64,000 nt of DNA from assembly GCA_023053685.1 (NCBI GenBank), contig JALIGW010000013.1, positions 11,769,501 to 11,833,500 on the forward strand, written 5' to 3'. Both the position numbers and the translations under genes were made by a program. Of the stretch, positions 24,110 to 36,283 are shown piece after piece. The notes beneath the pieces are model-generated. The model saw nothing but the letters and a program-made list of their open reading frames with translations, ran no database searches and was not told where the DNA came from. The number at the start of each line of letters is the position of its first letter. Position 1 is the stretch's first letter. The stretch is from Diadophis punctatus similis. Its lineage: Eukaryota > Chordata > Lepidosauria > Squamata > Dipsadidae.

Positions 24110-24442
24110 AACAGGCTCACTGGTGGGTTGCTACCGCTTTGCACCGGTTCAGTGAACTGGTAGCGGCGGTGGTGAGAGGCTCCACCCACCTGCCTGGATG
24201 TCATCAAAAACCCTCTGCGCATGCGCAGAAGCGTTGTGTGTGCATACGCAGAAGCGTTGTGTGTGCATGCGCAGAAGCATTGTGTGCGCATGCTCAGAAG
24301 CAGCATGTGTGCATGTGCAGAAGCAGCATGTGCGCATGCACAGAAGCGTTGCACATACATGTGCAGAAGCGTTGCGCATGCATGCGCACTCCCATTCCCA
24401 AACCGGTAGCAAAGGTAAGAGAAACCCACTTCTGAACAGGCT
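24110..24442. mobile_element. hAT element with internal 24-bp tandem array
   Basis: Element 24118-24434 (317 bp), ends cactggtgggttgctacc and gagaaacccacttctg, perfect target duplication aacaggct (24110-24117, 24435-24442). Subterminal accggttc and aaccggtagc are typical of the CAGTGGTGGGTT family. The centre (24213-24390) is an imperfect array of about seven 24-bp units around gcatgcgcagaagcg. Reading frames through it give repetitive histidine/cysteine/alanine peptides with no protein meaning. Confidence 0.93.
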
Positions 24443-25149
24443 TAATGAGTGTAAATTTAAGTTTGCCTTCCTAGGTGCTTGTAAACCTCACAGAGGGCAA
24501 TGTTTGACTACCACCATCATTTCAAATATTAAAGACACAAAAATGAGTCAGCCCTTGTCTCTTTTACTAATGAATACTTTTACTCATATAACAATAAACT
24601 TGGGTAAATTTAGAGGTGTTGCTTGTAACTCCAAGTGTTGTGACATTTGGTAAAATTATTTAGTAATTGAAAAATGTTTTCTGAAAGGTATAGTTGAATT
24701 TCAGAACATGTTTGGAGCTGAAGGTCCTGTCAAGCTGTTATAATGTCAAAGTTGACACAGAGCTCCATGGAGGTTGCAGAATGGTATATTTCATGGACTT
24801 CTTCCATGCAGTAATGTGTAAGATCAATAGTTCTGCATTTATTTGAAATTCATTCACTAAATGCTTGGAAAGAACTCTTTGATATATTGATCAAAAATAT
24901 TGTTTTATTTTTAAACTGCTTGGGTGTAAAGAATAGGTTGGGAGCATTTGGGAACAAATCTAAATTAAAGACACTAGGCTTGATCCAACAATCTGTGATC
25001 CCAGAGTGTATAGGGTTTCTAGATGTCGGCATTCTAAGCAGTGGTTAGAAATGTGCAGCATGTTTCATTGTATACAAGGTCATTCACATAACACTTGTTT
25101 GCAAATTCATAAAGCAAATATATATTTTCCCAATACTGTTGCTGTCTTT
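24443..25149. other. AT-rich spacer
   Basis: Nothing recognised upstream of the LINE. Confidence 0.4.
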
Positions 25150-28100
25150 ACATCTGTCATTTAGTCCCAGGGAAAGAGGCATTTTGATTACGGTCATAAC
25201 AGGGAGAGGTAGGTATGGTGGGAGCAGAGGGGTAGGCCGCTCTCGGGGAACGAGAATTTGCTGTTTGCAAGTGATTTCTTATTCTGGCCCCTCTGGTTTG
25301 GTTCCACCTAGCTCAGCCTGAGTGCCTGGTAACCAGGGATGTCAGGGCCCTGGGCTCAAGCTGCTGCTGTTGAATGCCAGGTCGGTTACTAACAAGGCCC
25401 CCCTTGTTCGGGATTTAATCCTGGAAGAGGGGGCTGACCTGGCATGCATTACCGAGACCTGGCTGGGCCAGGAGGGGGGGTGCCCCTTTCGGAGATATGC
25501 CCGGACGGGTACTCGGTTCAGCATCAGCCGCGACCCCAGGGAAGGGGTGGAGGAGTGGCTATTATAGCACGCCAGAATCTTTGCCCTCAAAGGAGTCCTG
25601 CCCCGGAGATTGTTGGGTGTGAGACGCTCCTTCTGAAGTTGGACTTAGGGGTTCAGGTGGGCCTTCTGCTAACGTACCTGCCTCCTAGCTGCATTGCAAA
25701 GGCCCTGCCTGTTCTGCTCGAGGCGGTTGCAGGGCTGGTGATTGAGTACCCCAGGTTGATGGTGCTGGGGGACTTTAATCTGCCATCGCCCGGCGAAGCC
25801 TCGGGGGCAGTCCAGGAGTTCATGGCTTCCATGACAACCATGGACCTGACCCAAGTAGTTCAGGGTCCAACTCATGAGGGGGTCACACGCTTGACCTTGT
25901 GTTTCTCTCGGGACAGTGGAGAGATGATCTGAGGCTGAGGGGTTTAGTCACAGTACCCTTGTCGTGGTCAGATCATTTCCTTCTGAGGTTGGATTTCATG
26001 GCACCATTCCTCCACCGCAAGGAGGCGGGACCGACTAAGTGGTTCCGCCCCAGGCGCCTAATGGAATCCGAGGGATTCCAGAGGGAACTTGGGGAAATAC
26101 CTGAATCCTTGGTACACAATTCATCCGAGTCTCTGGTTGTGGCCTGGAACCAGGCAGCAGCGGGGGCTTTGGATCATATTGCGCCTTTGCGGCCTCTCCG
26201 TGGAAGCGGATCCAGGAGGGCTCCTTGGTTTACCGAGGAACTCCGGGAGATGAAACACCACAAGAGACGCCTAGAGCGACGATGGAGATCTAGTAAAGCT
26301 GAGTCTGACCTGACACTTTTAAGAACTTTCATTAAGTCTTACTTAGTGGCGATACGGGCGGCAAAATGTTCGCATTTTTCCGCCCTTATTGCGTCCACTG
26401 ACTCCCGCCCAGCCGCCCTATTTAGGGTGACCCACGCCCTTCTTGCCAGGGAGGGAGGCGAAGATCCCTTGCAGGGCAGAGCTGAGGAATTTTCTCGGTT
26501 TCTGGCGGATAAAGTCACTCAGATTCGGACAGACCTGGACTCCGATTGGGCAGCACAGGCCGAGATGACAGGGGCAGGCCTTAGTCCTGTTATATGGGAT
26601 AGGTTTGAACCAGTGACTCCTGAGGATGTAGACAAGGCCATAGGAGCGATGAGCTCTGCCACTTGTTTATTGGACCCGTGTCCTTCCTGGCTGGTTTTGG
26701 CCACCAGGGAGGTTTCACGCGGCTGGCTCCAGGCATTGGTCAACACTTCTTTGAGAGAGGGGTCCGTCCCGCAGCCCTTAAAAGTTGCAGTGGTGAGGCC
26801 CCTCCTCAAGAAGCCTTCCCTGGACCTGGCGGATTTAAAGAACTTTCGTCCAGTCTCCAACCTTCCCTTTGCGGGGAAGGTTGTTGAGAAAGTGGTGGCG
26901 CTCTAGCTCCTGCGGCTATTGGATGACACTGATTTTCTGGATCCCTTTCAATTGGGTTTCAGGCGCGGCTACAGTATGGAAACGGCTTTGGTCACCCTGA
27001 TGGATGATCTCTGGCGAGCCCGGGATAGGGGTCACTCCTCTATCCTGGTGCTACTTGACCTCTCAGCGGCCTTTGATACCATTGACCATGGTATCCTTCT
27101 GCGTCGTCTCGGAGAGGTGGGGGTGGGCGGCACTGTTTTGCAGTGGTTCTCCTCCTTCCTCTCTGACAGGACACAGTCGGTGTTGACAGGGGGGCAGAGG
27201 TCGAGCCCTACGCCCCTACTGTGTGGGGTGCCGCAGGGCTCGGTCCTCTCGCCCATCCTATTTAACATCTACATGAAACCACTGGGTGAGATCATCTGAC
27301 GACACGGGGTGAGGTATCAGCAGTATGCTGATGATACCCAGTTGTACATCTCCACCCCGTCTCAATTCAGGGAAGCTGTGGACGTAATGGGCCGCTGCCT
27401 GGATGATGTTAGGGTCTGGATGGGGAGGAACCGGCTAAAACTTAACCCTGACAAGACTGAGTGGTTGTGGATACTGCCTCCTAAGGATTTGATCAACTGT
27501 CCCTCCTTGGTTCTTGGGGGGGAGAAATTAGCCCCCTTGGAACGGGTCCGCAATTTGGGTGTCCTCCTAGATCCACAGCTAAAATTGGAGCAACATCTTT
27601 CAGCTGTGGCTAGGGGGACCTTTGCACAGGTATGTCTGGTGCACCAATTGCGACCCTACTTGGAGAAGGAGGCACTTCTCACAGTCACTCACGCCCTTAT
27701 CACCTCCCGGCTGGATTACTGCAACGCGCTCTACATGGGGCTACCCTTGAAGAGTGTCCGGCGACTGCAATTGGTGCAAAATGCAGCTGCGCGAGCTGTG
27801 GTGGGTGTACCTAGATACACCCATGTAACACCTATCCTCCGCCAGCTGCATTGGCTGCCCATTAGTCTCCGGATCCAATTTAAGGTGTTGGTTTTAACCT
27901 TTAAAGCCCTACATGGCCCAGGGCCAGGTTACCTTCGGGACCGCATCCTGCCGCATACCTCCCTATGACCGGTTAGGGCCCACAGAGTGGGTCTCCTCCA
28001 GGTCCCATTGACCAAGCAATGCCGGTTGGTGGGGCCAAGGGGGAGAGCCTTCTCTGTGGGAGCTCCCTCCCTCTGGAACCAGCTTCCTCCAGAGATCAGG

Positions 28101-28369
28101 ACTATCCCCACCCTGCTGGCCTTCTGTAAAGCAATAAAAACTTGGCTCTTCCGGCAGGCGGGGTGAAAGTGAGACCAACCAGATCAGATATGGGTCTCCC
28201 CCCTTTGGTTATGAATGTTAGATGCGCTTTTTAATTTTTGTAGTTTTTAAATTGTTGTTCTTTTATATTGGAAAATGGATTGACATGTTGTGAGCCACCC
28301 AGAATCCCCTGGGAGTTGGGCGGCATATAAATTCATTTAAATAAAATAAATAAAGTAAATAAAATAAGG
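25150..28369 (+). mobile_element. L2-type LINE, 5'-truncated but with most of ORF2
   Basis: A non-LTR retrotransposon of about 3.2 kb. It holds ORF2 (endonuclease plus reverse transcriptase), a 3' UTR with ttgtgagccacccagaatcc and gggcggcatataaat, and an ATAAA-type tail at 28325-28369. The wording LLDLSAAFDTIDH and the 3' UTR place it in the L2 side of the CR1/L2 group; the exact clade is inference. No complete ORF1 is visible and the 5' border is approximate. Composition is GC-richer than its surroundings. Confidence 0.9.
25322..28166 (+). pseudogene. L2-type ORF2: endonuclease-reverse transcriptase
   Basis: Endonuclease (about 25370-26000): [13 protein letters not shown] (catalytic N), ITETWLG (E), VLGDFNLPSP (D and N), WSDHFLLRLDF (D-H) are all present. 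Reverse transcriptase (about 26790-27480): LKNFRPVSNLP, LVLLDLSAAFDTIDHGILL (first catalytic D), GVPQGSVLSPILFNIY, YADDTQLYIS (catalytic DD), LKLNPDKTEWL. C-terminal region: ITSRLDYCNALYMGLP, LHWLPISLRIQFKVLVLTF and, past a stop, APSLWNQLPPEI. Frames change near 25471-25478 (a G run) and near 25877-25882. In-frame stops lie at 26904-26906 (TAG), 27297-27299 (TGA, a likely CGA decay) and 27966-27968 (TGA); the natural end is TGA at 28164-28166. The element would copy itself by target-primed reverse transcription but cannot encode an active protein now. Confidence 0.92.
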
Positions 28370-29010
28370 GGTGGCAGATACTACTGTTATGTTTGCTCCT
28401 GTACTCCAAATCACCTTGTTGCTTTCAAATCTGAAGACCTGAAAGGTCCTATTGCAAATGTTTCTGCTTCCACGTATCAATTTTTCTCACTGCATTAGAG
28501 TTGCTATGAATAGGATGGACTTTATTTCTTCGCTGAGTCATAATGTTTTCATCATTTGAACTGCTGATTGCAATTTACAAGGGTGTGAAATGATTTTCTC
28601 TATATTGTAGAATCATGGTGGGGTCAGCTGAGAATGCATTCCTTCGTGTGCCATCTGTGTGCTAAATTCAAATGATGAGAATTCATATCCTTTACAGTTT
28701 CACCAATTACATAGGAAGAGTGGGATGGTACTACTACTCCAACTTCATGAAATAGTCTTCTGTTAAATTTAAATAGAAGTTTAAATCTTCTGTTTAAAAA
28801 GTCACTTCTGTAGCTGATTTTTTCATAGATTATTTGTTTTCATGTTTGGATTCTCATATCAATTCCAAACAGAGGAAGATATTGCACCACTGGGTGGACT
28901 GTATATATCTACTTTAACAAACGAACAAAAAAAAGGAAAAAAGGAAGCTTTTGGGGATTGAGAATTTCATATCCATGCTAAAGTTTGTGCTATGAATGAT
29001 TGACACAAAG
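28370..29010. other. spacer
   Basis: Nothing recognised. Confidence 0.4.
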
Positions 29011-29161
29011 GTGTCGTGCAGGGGTAGGCAAAGTTGGCTCTTTTATGACTCGTGGACTTCAACTCCCAGAATTCCTAAGCTAGCATGATTGGCTCAGAAA
29101 TTCTGGGAATTGAAGTCCACGAGTCATAGAAGAGCCAACTTTGCCTACCCCTGGTGTAGTG
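29011..29161. mobile_element. palindromic hAT MITE, 135 bp
   Basis: Element 29019-29153 is an almost complete inverted repeat with ends caggggtaggcaaagttgg and its complement; flanks gtgtcgtg and gtgtagtg (7/8). The core tggacttcaactcccagaat is the one in the MITE at 17791, yet the outer arms differ. Confidence 0.9.
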
Positions 29162-29714
29162 TAAAGTCTCTGAAGGGGACTCAGGAGAAAGGAAGAGAAA
29201 CCTCCACAGCAGCCTGCTCCAGCTGGTCTCTTATTTATTCAAAGGTCCATTACTATTAGTAGAGGTAGGTAACAACCATCACAAAGGCCTGTTAAACTGG
29301 CCTCTGGCCTCCCATAATCCAACAAGTTCCTTATAGAAAGTATCCCTAAAGGGAGATGGAAGGAAATCACCACAGAAATCTGTTCAAATGGAATCTTCCT
29401 CCCTCCTTATAGGCCAATAATACCAACTCTTGATGGATGGATCACTGAAGAGAGGTAGTAAGTAAGTAGAAACCACCCAGAAGCCTTCTTAGTATCCTAG
29501 AGACATTATCCATTCTAGAAACTATTGGGGCGGGTGGGGGGAGCCTCTTTAAAGAAACATTATCATTGTGCTTTCAGATCATTTATATTGATTATAAACT
29601 GTCTTAGATTTCAGTCCCGAAAGATGGAACATAAACTAATGACACAAAGCATAATAACCACAAATGGCAATAGGCAGCAAATTACTTGCACTGAGGGTCA
29701 TGATTTCTTATAGA
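29162..29714. other. spacer
   Basis: No recognised feature; short frame at 29525 has no domain. Confidence 0.4.
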
Positions 29715-30030
29715 GGTCAAGGAGGTTGGAGCCAACCTCACTCCAGCAGTTAGGATAATCCAGTGGGCAGGTGCAATGTCAGAGAAGACGCTTCTCCTAG
29801 ACCCCACCAGCGAGAATAAACAGGCTGCTGGACCTGCAGCATGTCTCCTCTCCTGGCATGGGTGGGGCAGGCCAGCCCCAGTGGGTTGAGAGAATCCCTA
29901 AGTAGCCTGGACCCATGCCATGAAATGCTTTAAAGGTGATTACCAACACCTTGAATTGCACCTGGAAGCAGACCGGCAGCTAATGCACCTGCTACTTGTT
30001 AAGTTGAGATAAAATTCTATCCGTCCGACT
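29715..30030 (-). mobile_element. old L2-like LINE 3' coding fragment
   Basis: In antisense it aligns by eye with 27840-28080 of the L2-type LINE: caattcaaggtgttggtaat and tttaaagcatttcatgg correspond to the FKVLVLTFKALHG segment, and agaagcgtcttctctg to the GRAFSV segment. Frames are broken. Confidence 0.65.
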
Positions 30031-32289
30031 GCTACCGTGTTAAGGAAAGAATATTTCATAGAGGCAATATTTGGATCTTTTCCTTGGAATTCAAACACTT
30101 AGAAATAAAACCGAGATTAAATGTCTAATAGAAAATATTTATTTGAGTACAAAAACAATAAATCCTGAATAATCTACATCTTTGCTATGGAACACAACCT
30201 TCCTGTTCGGAAGGCACATCAGAAGAAGATTAATTGTGGATTAGGAATGTAGACATGCGCAAACATCATATCACGTGTTCTGCTTATATTGGGAAGTACC
30301 ATAATATTAGAATAGGGATGCATCACCCTGCATAGACTCACAACTGACAATATTCACATTGTGACACCACTTCTTAATGGGGCCCACGGGAGCACCTAAA
30401 AGAAATGATAGTGATGGATGGAATCCCTACATAGCCACAAGAGAATTAAGTCCAACCCTCCCCCAATGTTGTTGACCCTTGTCAGATTCCTGTGTGTAGG
30501 CTTTTAGCAATACATGAGTTTAATTGAACCTTCAAGTATGGAGTTGATCTTTCATGCTTTACAGATGACTTATCAAAACTTAATTGGGAATCATGATGGG
30601 GTTGCACTCTGTGACATGGGCCTTTCTGGGTTTCATGTACAGCACCACTGCAACTCCAGGACAAGATGACATTATGGCAGTTATTCTGGAATTTCTGGTA
30701 GCCTTTAGGAACATTGTTTTGGATATAGCCAGATATAGTACCCTATTTATGAAGTTATTTTCAGTGCAGAAGATTAGGTAACTTTTATTTTTTGTCTCTT
30801 TCATGTGAAATTAGCATGATCTTCAAACACTAAAACAATACTAATTTCAACATTTTTTTAAAAAATATGCTAAAGTAAAAAGCACAGCAGCATTGATTAT
30901 AATGTAGATAATATAATCATAAAACAAAGTAGTGAGTAAATGAACGACCACCTCAAAATTCTCACTTTGTTATAAATCATTGAGCTACTTCCACATCCAC
31001 ACCAATTCAAATGTTAAGAGTGTACCATTGCAACACTATTAAGGACTATAAATTCAAGCAATGGAACATGATTGCAAACATTGAGCATGCATAAAATGAT
31101 TGCAAACATTGAGCATGCATAAAATAGTATATAAAACTCAAAATAATTACATTATTTTACATTACAATTTTGTAATTACAAAATAATTACTACAAAATAA
31201 TTACATCTGGGACATAAGTACTATTTAAAATTTTATTTTGTTCTTTCAGGGGAGGGAGGGAGGGAAGGAAGGAAGAAAGGAAGGCTAGCTTGCTTTTTCA
31301 ATGAAAACTGTTAAATTGAAAAACCACTAAAGTATGTTGAATTATATTTATAAATTCTTGTTTATACTTTATATGGAGGATTATATTTAGGCATGTTCGG
31401 GGTCAATTAATTCAAACTTTAAAATACAGATTTGGAAAACAATCATATAATATATAACTGCTTTACTGGAAATGTCCCTTTCCCTTTTATTTATATTAAA
31501 AGAAAGACAGTATTGTTTCAATTATTTTTCTTGTATTCTTGCATTCATTTTTTCATGACCTGTTCCAACACTAATCCCCATACCCTCTTAGTCCTTGAAT
31601 CACAAGTACATTCCCTTTAAAAGTACCTTTTTATGCTTCTATTAGAATATCCCTGATTCATTCCCATCTCCTTAAAATGTCATTAACTGCAACTATCGCC
31701 TATAACACCTGGCTCACACATCTAGTTTTTCCTTTTCCCTCAAGACAATCAGATTAGCATGAATAGGGAAAAAGGAGACAAAGTAAAAGGAAAGTGAAGG
31801 AATGGAATTGGAAAGAACTTTAATAAATTTTTGGTATCCTCATGGGTTTACCTATCAAATCATTCCAAGGCCAGGAAGATGAATTAATTGTTTAGATGCT
31901 TTTCACTTACCTCTGATTTATAATCCTCTATGATACGTTCTAAACAAATTGTGCTCAATGTTTAGAGTAAAAATGAAGAAAAGTGCAGTATAGTATACTG
32001 TAAATCCTGATAGATAGGCTCTCTTGCTTAGAAACTACATCCTTTCCATAAAGGTTGGAATTTCTTTTTAAGATGACTTAGAAGAAAGACATTGTTTTGA
32101 GCATGGAGGTGCACACACATTAGTATTAGCTAATGGCACTTCAAGGGTACTGTACTGCATCTTGACTAAGTGGCTCAATGCATTACTTTTACATTATCAT
32201 TTTTTGTTTCATTGTGAGAGAAACCATTTGCCATGAAAACTGAAACTGTCTCCAAACTTTCAGCTTTACATGGTAGATTCAATTAATAG
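30031..32289. other. AT-rich spacer
   Basis: Contains a 28-bp unit repeated twice (31068-31123) and a GGAA-rich run at 31250-31284. No gene or classified transposon recognised. Confidence 0.45.
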
Positions 32290-32568
32290 CAGGCTTTGGT
32301 ATAGTGGTTAAGGCATCAAGACAGAAACCCAGACAGCATGAGTTCTAGTCCAGCCTTAAGTACAAAGCCAACTGGGTGTCCTTTGACCAATCTTTCTATC
32401 TCTCAGCCCTAGGAAGAAGGCAATGCAAACCAATTCTGAAATCTTGCCAAGAAAAGCCACCCAGTCACTGTTAACAGTGAGATGGGTAACATAAAAATGT
32501 AACAAACAAATAAACAAAATTTGTCCAGGCAGTCACCAGGAATCAACATTGACTCAAAGACACCAATT
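32290..32568 (+). repeat. tRNA-derived SINE with GCAATGCAAACC tail
   Basis: Head gctttggtatagtggttaag (A-box), gagttctagtccagcc (B-box), gccaactgggtgtcctttg, then ggcaatgcaaaccaattctg and caggcagtcaccaggaatc. Same tail type as the minus-strand copy at 8560-8790. Confidence 0.75.
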
Positions 32569-34566
32569 TTTTAAAAATGATTTTTTATTTAAAAAGTGAA
32601 TCTTGAACTCTTTAGCTTATTTTCCTTTTTAAGCTTGTCTGCAATTATCAAGGAGCCATTTCTTTCATATTTACTTTTAAATTAATAACAATTCTGGTTG
32701 ACAGTTGACCCATGAGCTACTGTACAGCATCAATATTATTGTTTATCAACTATACTTGTTTTCACTATCAGTGATGATGTGTCAATTTTAATCCAAGGAC
32801 TCAACCACTCTGCTCATTCCGTGAAGAAGTTTCCATCTGCTTAAGAGCATATCCCTGGAGCTACAGGATATTATGTCAGTCCTGTTCCTGAAGATGTAAC
32901 AATTTTCCCAACAATAACACTGAAAGCCAGATAGGTTAGCTGTGTGCCCTACTTTAACCAGACTCTTCTGTATTTGGATGTCATTTCTATTTCAGATATA
33001 CTCAGGAATTAAGCTCCATTTTTTGCAGCCCCTTTCAAACTTCTCTTCAGTTATGCTTCTAGAATTTGATAGCAAATCAAGTTTAAAGGAGTGTTTCCTG
33101 TTCTTTTTCATAGGAAAGTCTCAACAAATAAGTATATTAAGTCTCAGATACACTTAGCGGACTGATTAATCTTCATGTCAAAAGCAAAAAAGTGAAAAAC
33201 CCATACCTCTCCCTCCTTGCAACCTGGGGCAATTTTTTAAATGGTGTTGTGTGTGTTTTTGGATTCTTTAGCCATAAAAAATAATCTGTCGCTGTTTTAG
33301 TCAGAAGGTTATATAAATTGTGTTTAAAAATAAAGGGCTTTAGGAAAGGGAATATCAATTTTCTCCTATTTCCAATACAGAAACATATTGACCTGATACA
33401 GTGTAATACCGAGTGAGATGTTGGGACTAAAATAACCTTTGCCTGACACCAAAAGGTCAAATGGAATGGATTGAAAACTGAATATTTAACTGACACAAAA
33501 GAATGGGCATAAAGAATCATAGAATGTAGATTATCACAACTGCCCTGTCTTAATGAAATGACCCAAGTATGCTGTGTGAGAAAGTGAGTTTGTGCTAATC
33601 TTTTATCAGCACATATTTGTTGCCTCACAGCATTATCTGGAAGTCATTTCAACAAGTGTCATCGTATTTAGAGGAATACATTGTTCTTGGAGGAACAATG
33701 CTTACACATCTAAAAATATAGTTTTCATTATGGTTGCAGAAGCAACCTAGGTAAAGTTTAAATGACTAGTTCATTCTGTAGTTTGTTGGTTTATTTCAAT
33801 AATTTCAACACTGTTCAGTCACAGCATTACCGCAGCAGACTTGACATTACCACCTGGAATATATAAAGCAAGTCTTCCAGTACATTATGTGTTAATAAAG
33901 CTTGATCAGTGAATATGCGTACATCAACATCATGGACAAAGAAAATCCCCTGTATTCCAATCAGAATGCATGTGTCATGTATGCTTTTTTTCCCATTAGA
34001 TGTTTCTTCAAAAGCCTCACTGTAACACCATGGTAAGTATATGTAAAGTGTGACTTGGCATTTCTATGACAACTCCGTCCAATTTTCTCATCTCTTAACA
34101 GCTGTAATAAATATAATTCTGTTTGTGAGAATAGTATCCTTCATCTACATTCATAAAGTCACATTGTAAGATTACAAACAATAATGCAGGAAATTTGAAC
34201 ATTGCATTCCACTGCAGGAAGGAGTTGCAAAATAATGAGATTGATACAAGGAAAGAAAGTTTCCCTCTTCTATATGTGGTTCCTTATCAAGGAAACAAGA
34301 GTTTTGAAAGCGCCATTTCTTAGTGCATTCCTAGATCCATGGATGCATGATTATGAAACACAGAGGCTGGGGGGGGGGACCCTTAGCATTTCTACTGAGC
34401 TTCAAAGAAATATATTAAAAAAATGAAGTGCATTAGTGTTTTAGAGCAAAGAAATAAGGGGATTAATCCTCTTCTTCTCAAATAAGGTTCACACGCACTT
34501 TACTCCCCTCTCTTCTTTACCACATAGATGGGAATTGCTGGATGTGAACAGCAATAAAGAATAATG
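32569..34566. other. AT-rich spacer
   Basis: The longest frame, 33173-33628 minus (151 codons), shows no domain I recognise and no coding-like composition; I treat it as chance. Confidence 0.4.
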
Positions 34567-34633
34567 TGTTTGTTTGTTTGTTTGTTTGTTTGTTTGTTTG
34601 TTTGTTTGTATGTATGTATGTATGTATGTATGT
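34567..34633. repeat. TTTG then TATG microsatellite
   Basis: About ten TTTG units pass directly into six TATG units. It adjoins the 3' tail of a minus-strand L2 scrap and probably grew from that tail. Confidence 0.95.
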
Positions 34634-34765
34634 TTATAGTTCATACTTCTTAACTACCCATCTCCCGTGGAGAGGGGCTCTGGGTGGTGAACAATTTAAT
34701 CAATAAAATTAAACATTAAAATCTGGATAATTTGGATTAAAAATGTTATCATTATAAAACAACAT
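34634..34765 (-). mobile_element. L2-like 3' UTR scrap
   Basis: Antisense of ttcaccacccagagcccctc, the 3' UTR phrase equivalent to tgagccacccagaatcccct at 28.3 kb. The element's tail lies toward the TATG repeat. Confidence 0.6.
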
Positions 34766-34911
34766 TATAAAAATGCTGGCTGTTTGGTGAACAGAGGCAT
34801 GATTTCAGTTCTTTTCATTCAGAATTAAAAAAAAAAGATGCCTAGGCAACTCTAAAAGTTATAGCTTTAGACATATAAAAAACCATTTTGAATTTTCAGT
34901 ATTTACATGGG

Positions 34912-35145
34912 AAGTAAGAGCCAAGGTGGTGCAGTGGTTAAAATGCAGCACTGCAGTTCAGCAGTTCAGCTGTTCAAATCTCACTAGGCTCAAGGTTGAC
35001 TCAGCCTTCCATCCTTCCGAGGTCGGTAAAATGAGGACCCAGATTGTTGGGGGCAATATGCTGAACTCTGTAAACTGCTTAGAGAGGGCTGTAAAGCACT
35101 ATGAAGCGGTATATAAGTCTAAGTGCCATTGCTATTGCTAAGTAA
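34912..35145 (+). repeat. tRNA-derived SINE, CAAGGTGGTGCAGTGG family
   Basis: Head agccaaggtggtgcagtggt (A-box), ctgttcaaatctcac (B-box), then ccttccatccttccgagg, gggggcaatatgctg and a tail with a gctatt-type repeat. A possible short target duplication aagtaa lies at 34912-34917 and 35140-35145. Partial minus-strand copies lie at 51748 and 53503. Confidence 0.85.
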
Positions 35146-36089
35146 TCTTATATTCATGCACCCAGGTCTCAAATGAGAAACTTTTTATTTATTTATTATG
35201 GATTCCCATAGCTACAATCAATCATTTGGTGGAGTGCTGGCTAGATACAGTGGCAGTTAGAAATTGAACTATGTGGTTTTCCCTGTTCTGTGGGGGGTGG
35301 ACGAGAATAGGACCAGAGATATACAGTCTGAAGTGACCAATGAGCAGTGGGCTCGTGCTGCTCCCTACTAGTCACCTGATGTTGCTCCCACCAGCATGGA
35401 TGAAATGTGACAGATTTATACAGCCTGAAATGGCTGCTGGTTGCTGTCGGCTTAAAAGAAAGATGCTATTTTCACATTGATACTGCTAACCATGATTTAA
35501 GGCTGTTACATCTGTGAACTGAGAACAAAAAGAAGGCAAAGTCATGGGACTGTGAGAATATAAAGATACCAACAGTTGCACCAAAATAAAATCCTAGATT
35601 ACAGGCTTTCTATTTTCTTCCTCATGTTGAGGTTTCTGGGGAAAGGCAGACTGTTTTTGGGAGGATTTGAGGGACTCTAGGTTTTCCAGTCACAATTTAA
35701 CCCCATATTCTCAGAGCTGATTAATGGCAGACCCCCAGAAACTAGGGAACTAAGGCTAGATAGAAACTTCTGAAGCAAAATATGTGTTTTGCTGCTCACC
35801 AGTGTTCCCTTCCTAAAAAGTATGTCTGAATTATGTCTGTATTTTGAGCATTTACAATGAAACATGCTACAACGTTTGAAGCTGCTCTCTATATAGTAGT
35901 GATCAAAAGTGAGGAAATGGTGTCCTGCCTTAAAAATCAGGACAGAACCAAATAATGTTTGAAACAAATCAGAAGCTGTTCTATAGGAGTTGTCTTGCAG
36001 TTGTCTCTTACCAAACAGGGATTTCCTGGAGTGATGTCAAGATGATAATTATATATTTAGGTAAAAAGTCATAAAAGTGATTAATCTGT
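35146..36089. other. spacer
   Basis: Nothing recognised. Confidence 0.4.
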
Positions 36090-36283
36090 AAGCGATGGCC
36101 GGCTGGACATGCCCTCAAACTGGCTCTCTCGGCAGCGTCAAAGGCGGCGCCATCTTATTTTTTGCTTCTGCGCATGCGCAGAAGCTGTTTTTTTAGCACT
36201 CTGCATGCGTGTGCGCCCGTGCGCCACGTGAGGAAGTGAACCAGCAGCAAGGTAAGCCAGAATCCAACCCTGAACCAGAGCTA
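36090..36283. mobile_element. probable hAT MITE remnant
   Basis: GC-rich insert with ggcgccatcttatttttt, the motif tgcgcatgcgca (36169-36180) and a right end gccagaatccaaccctg resembling a hAT terminus. The left end and target duplication are not recognisable. Confidence 0.5.

Noticed and set aside
24213..24390. Regular 24-bp repeats resembling a CRISPR array
   Set aside because: Units are contiguous with no unique spacers, lie within a hAT element with target duplication, and the genome is eukaryotic.
25139..25321. LINE ORF1
   Set aside because: 60 codons, Gly/Arg-rich, no esterase or zinc-knuckle motif; more likely 5' UTR or the tail of a lost ORF.
33173..33628. 151-codon minus-strand frame as a host exon
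   Set aside because: No domain, no splice-site context and AT-rich composition like the spacers.
34919..34990. A tRNA gene
   Set aside because: A- and B-box-like motifs are present, but no cloverleaf or anticodon stem is convincing and the sequence continues as a SINE.
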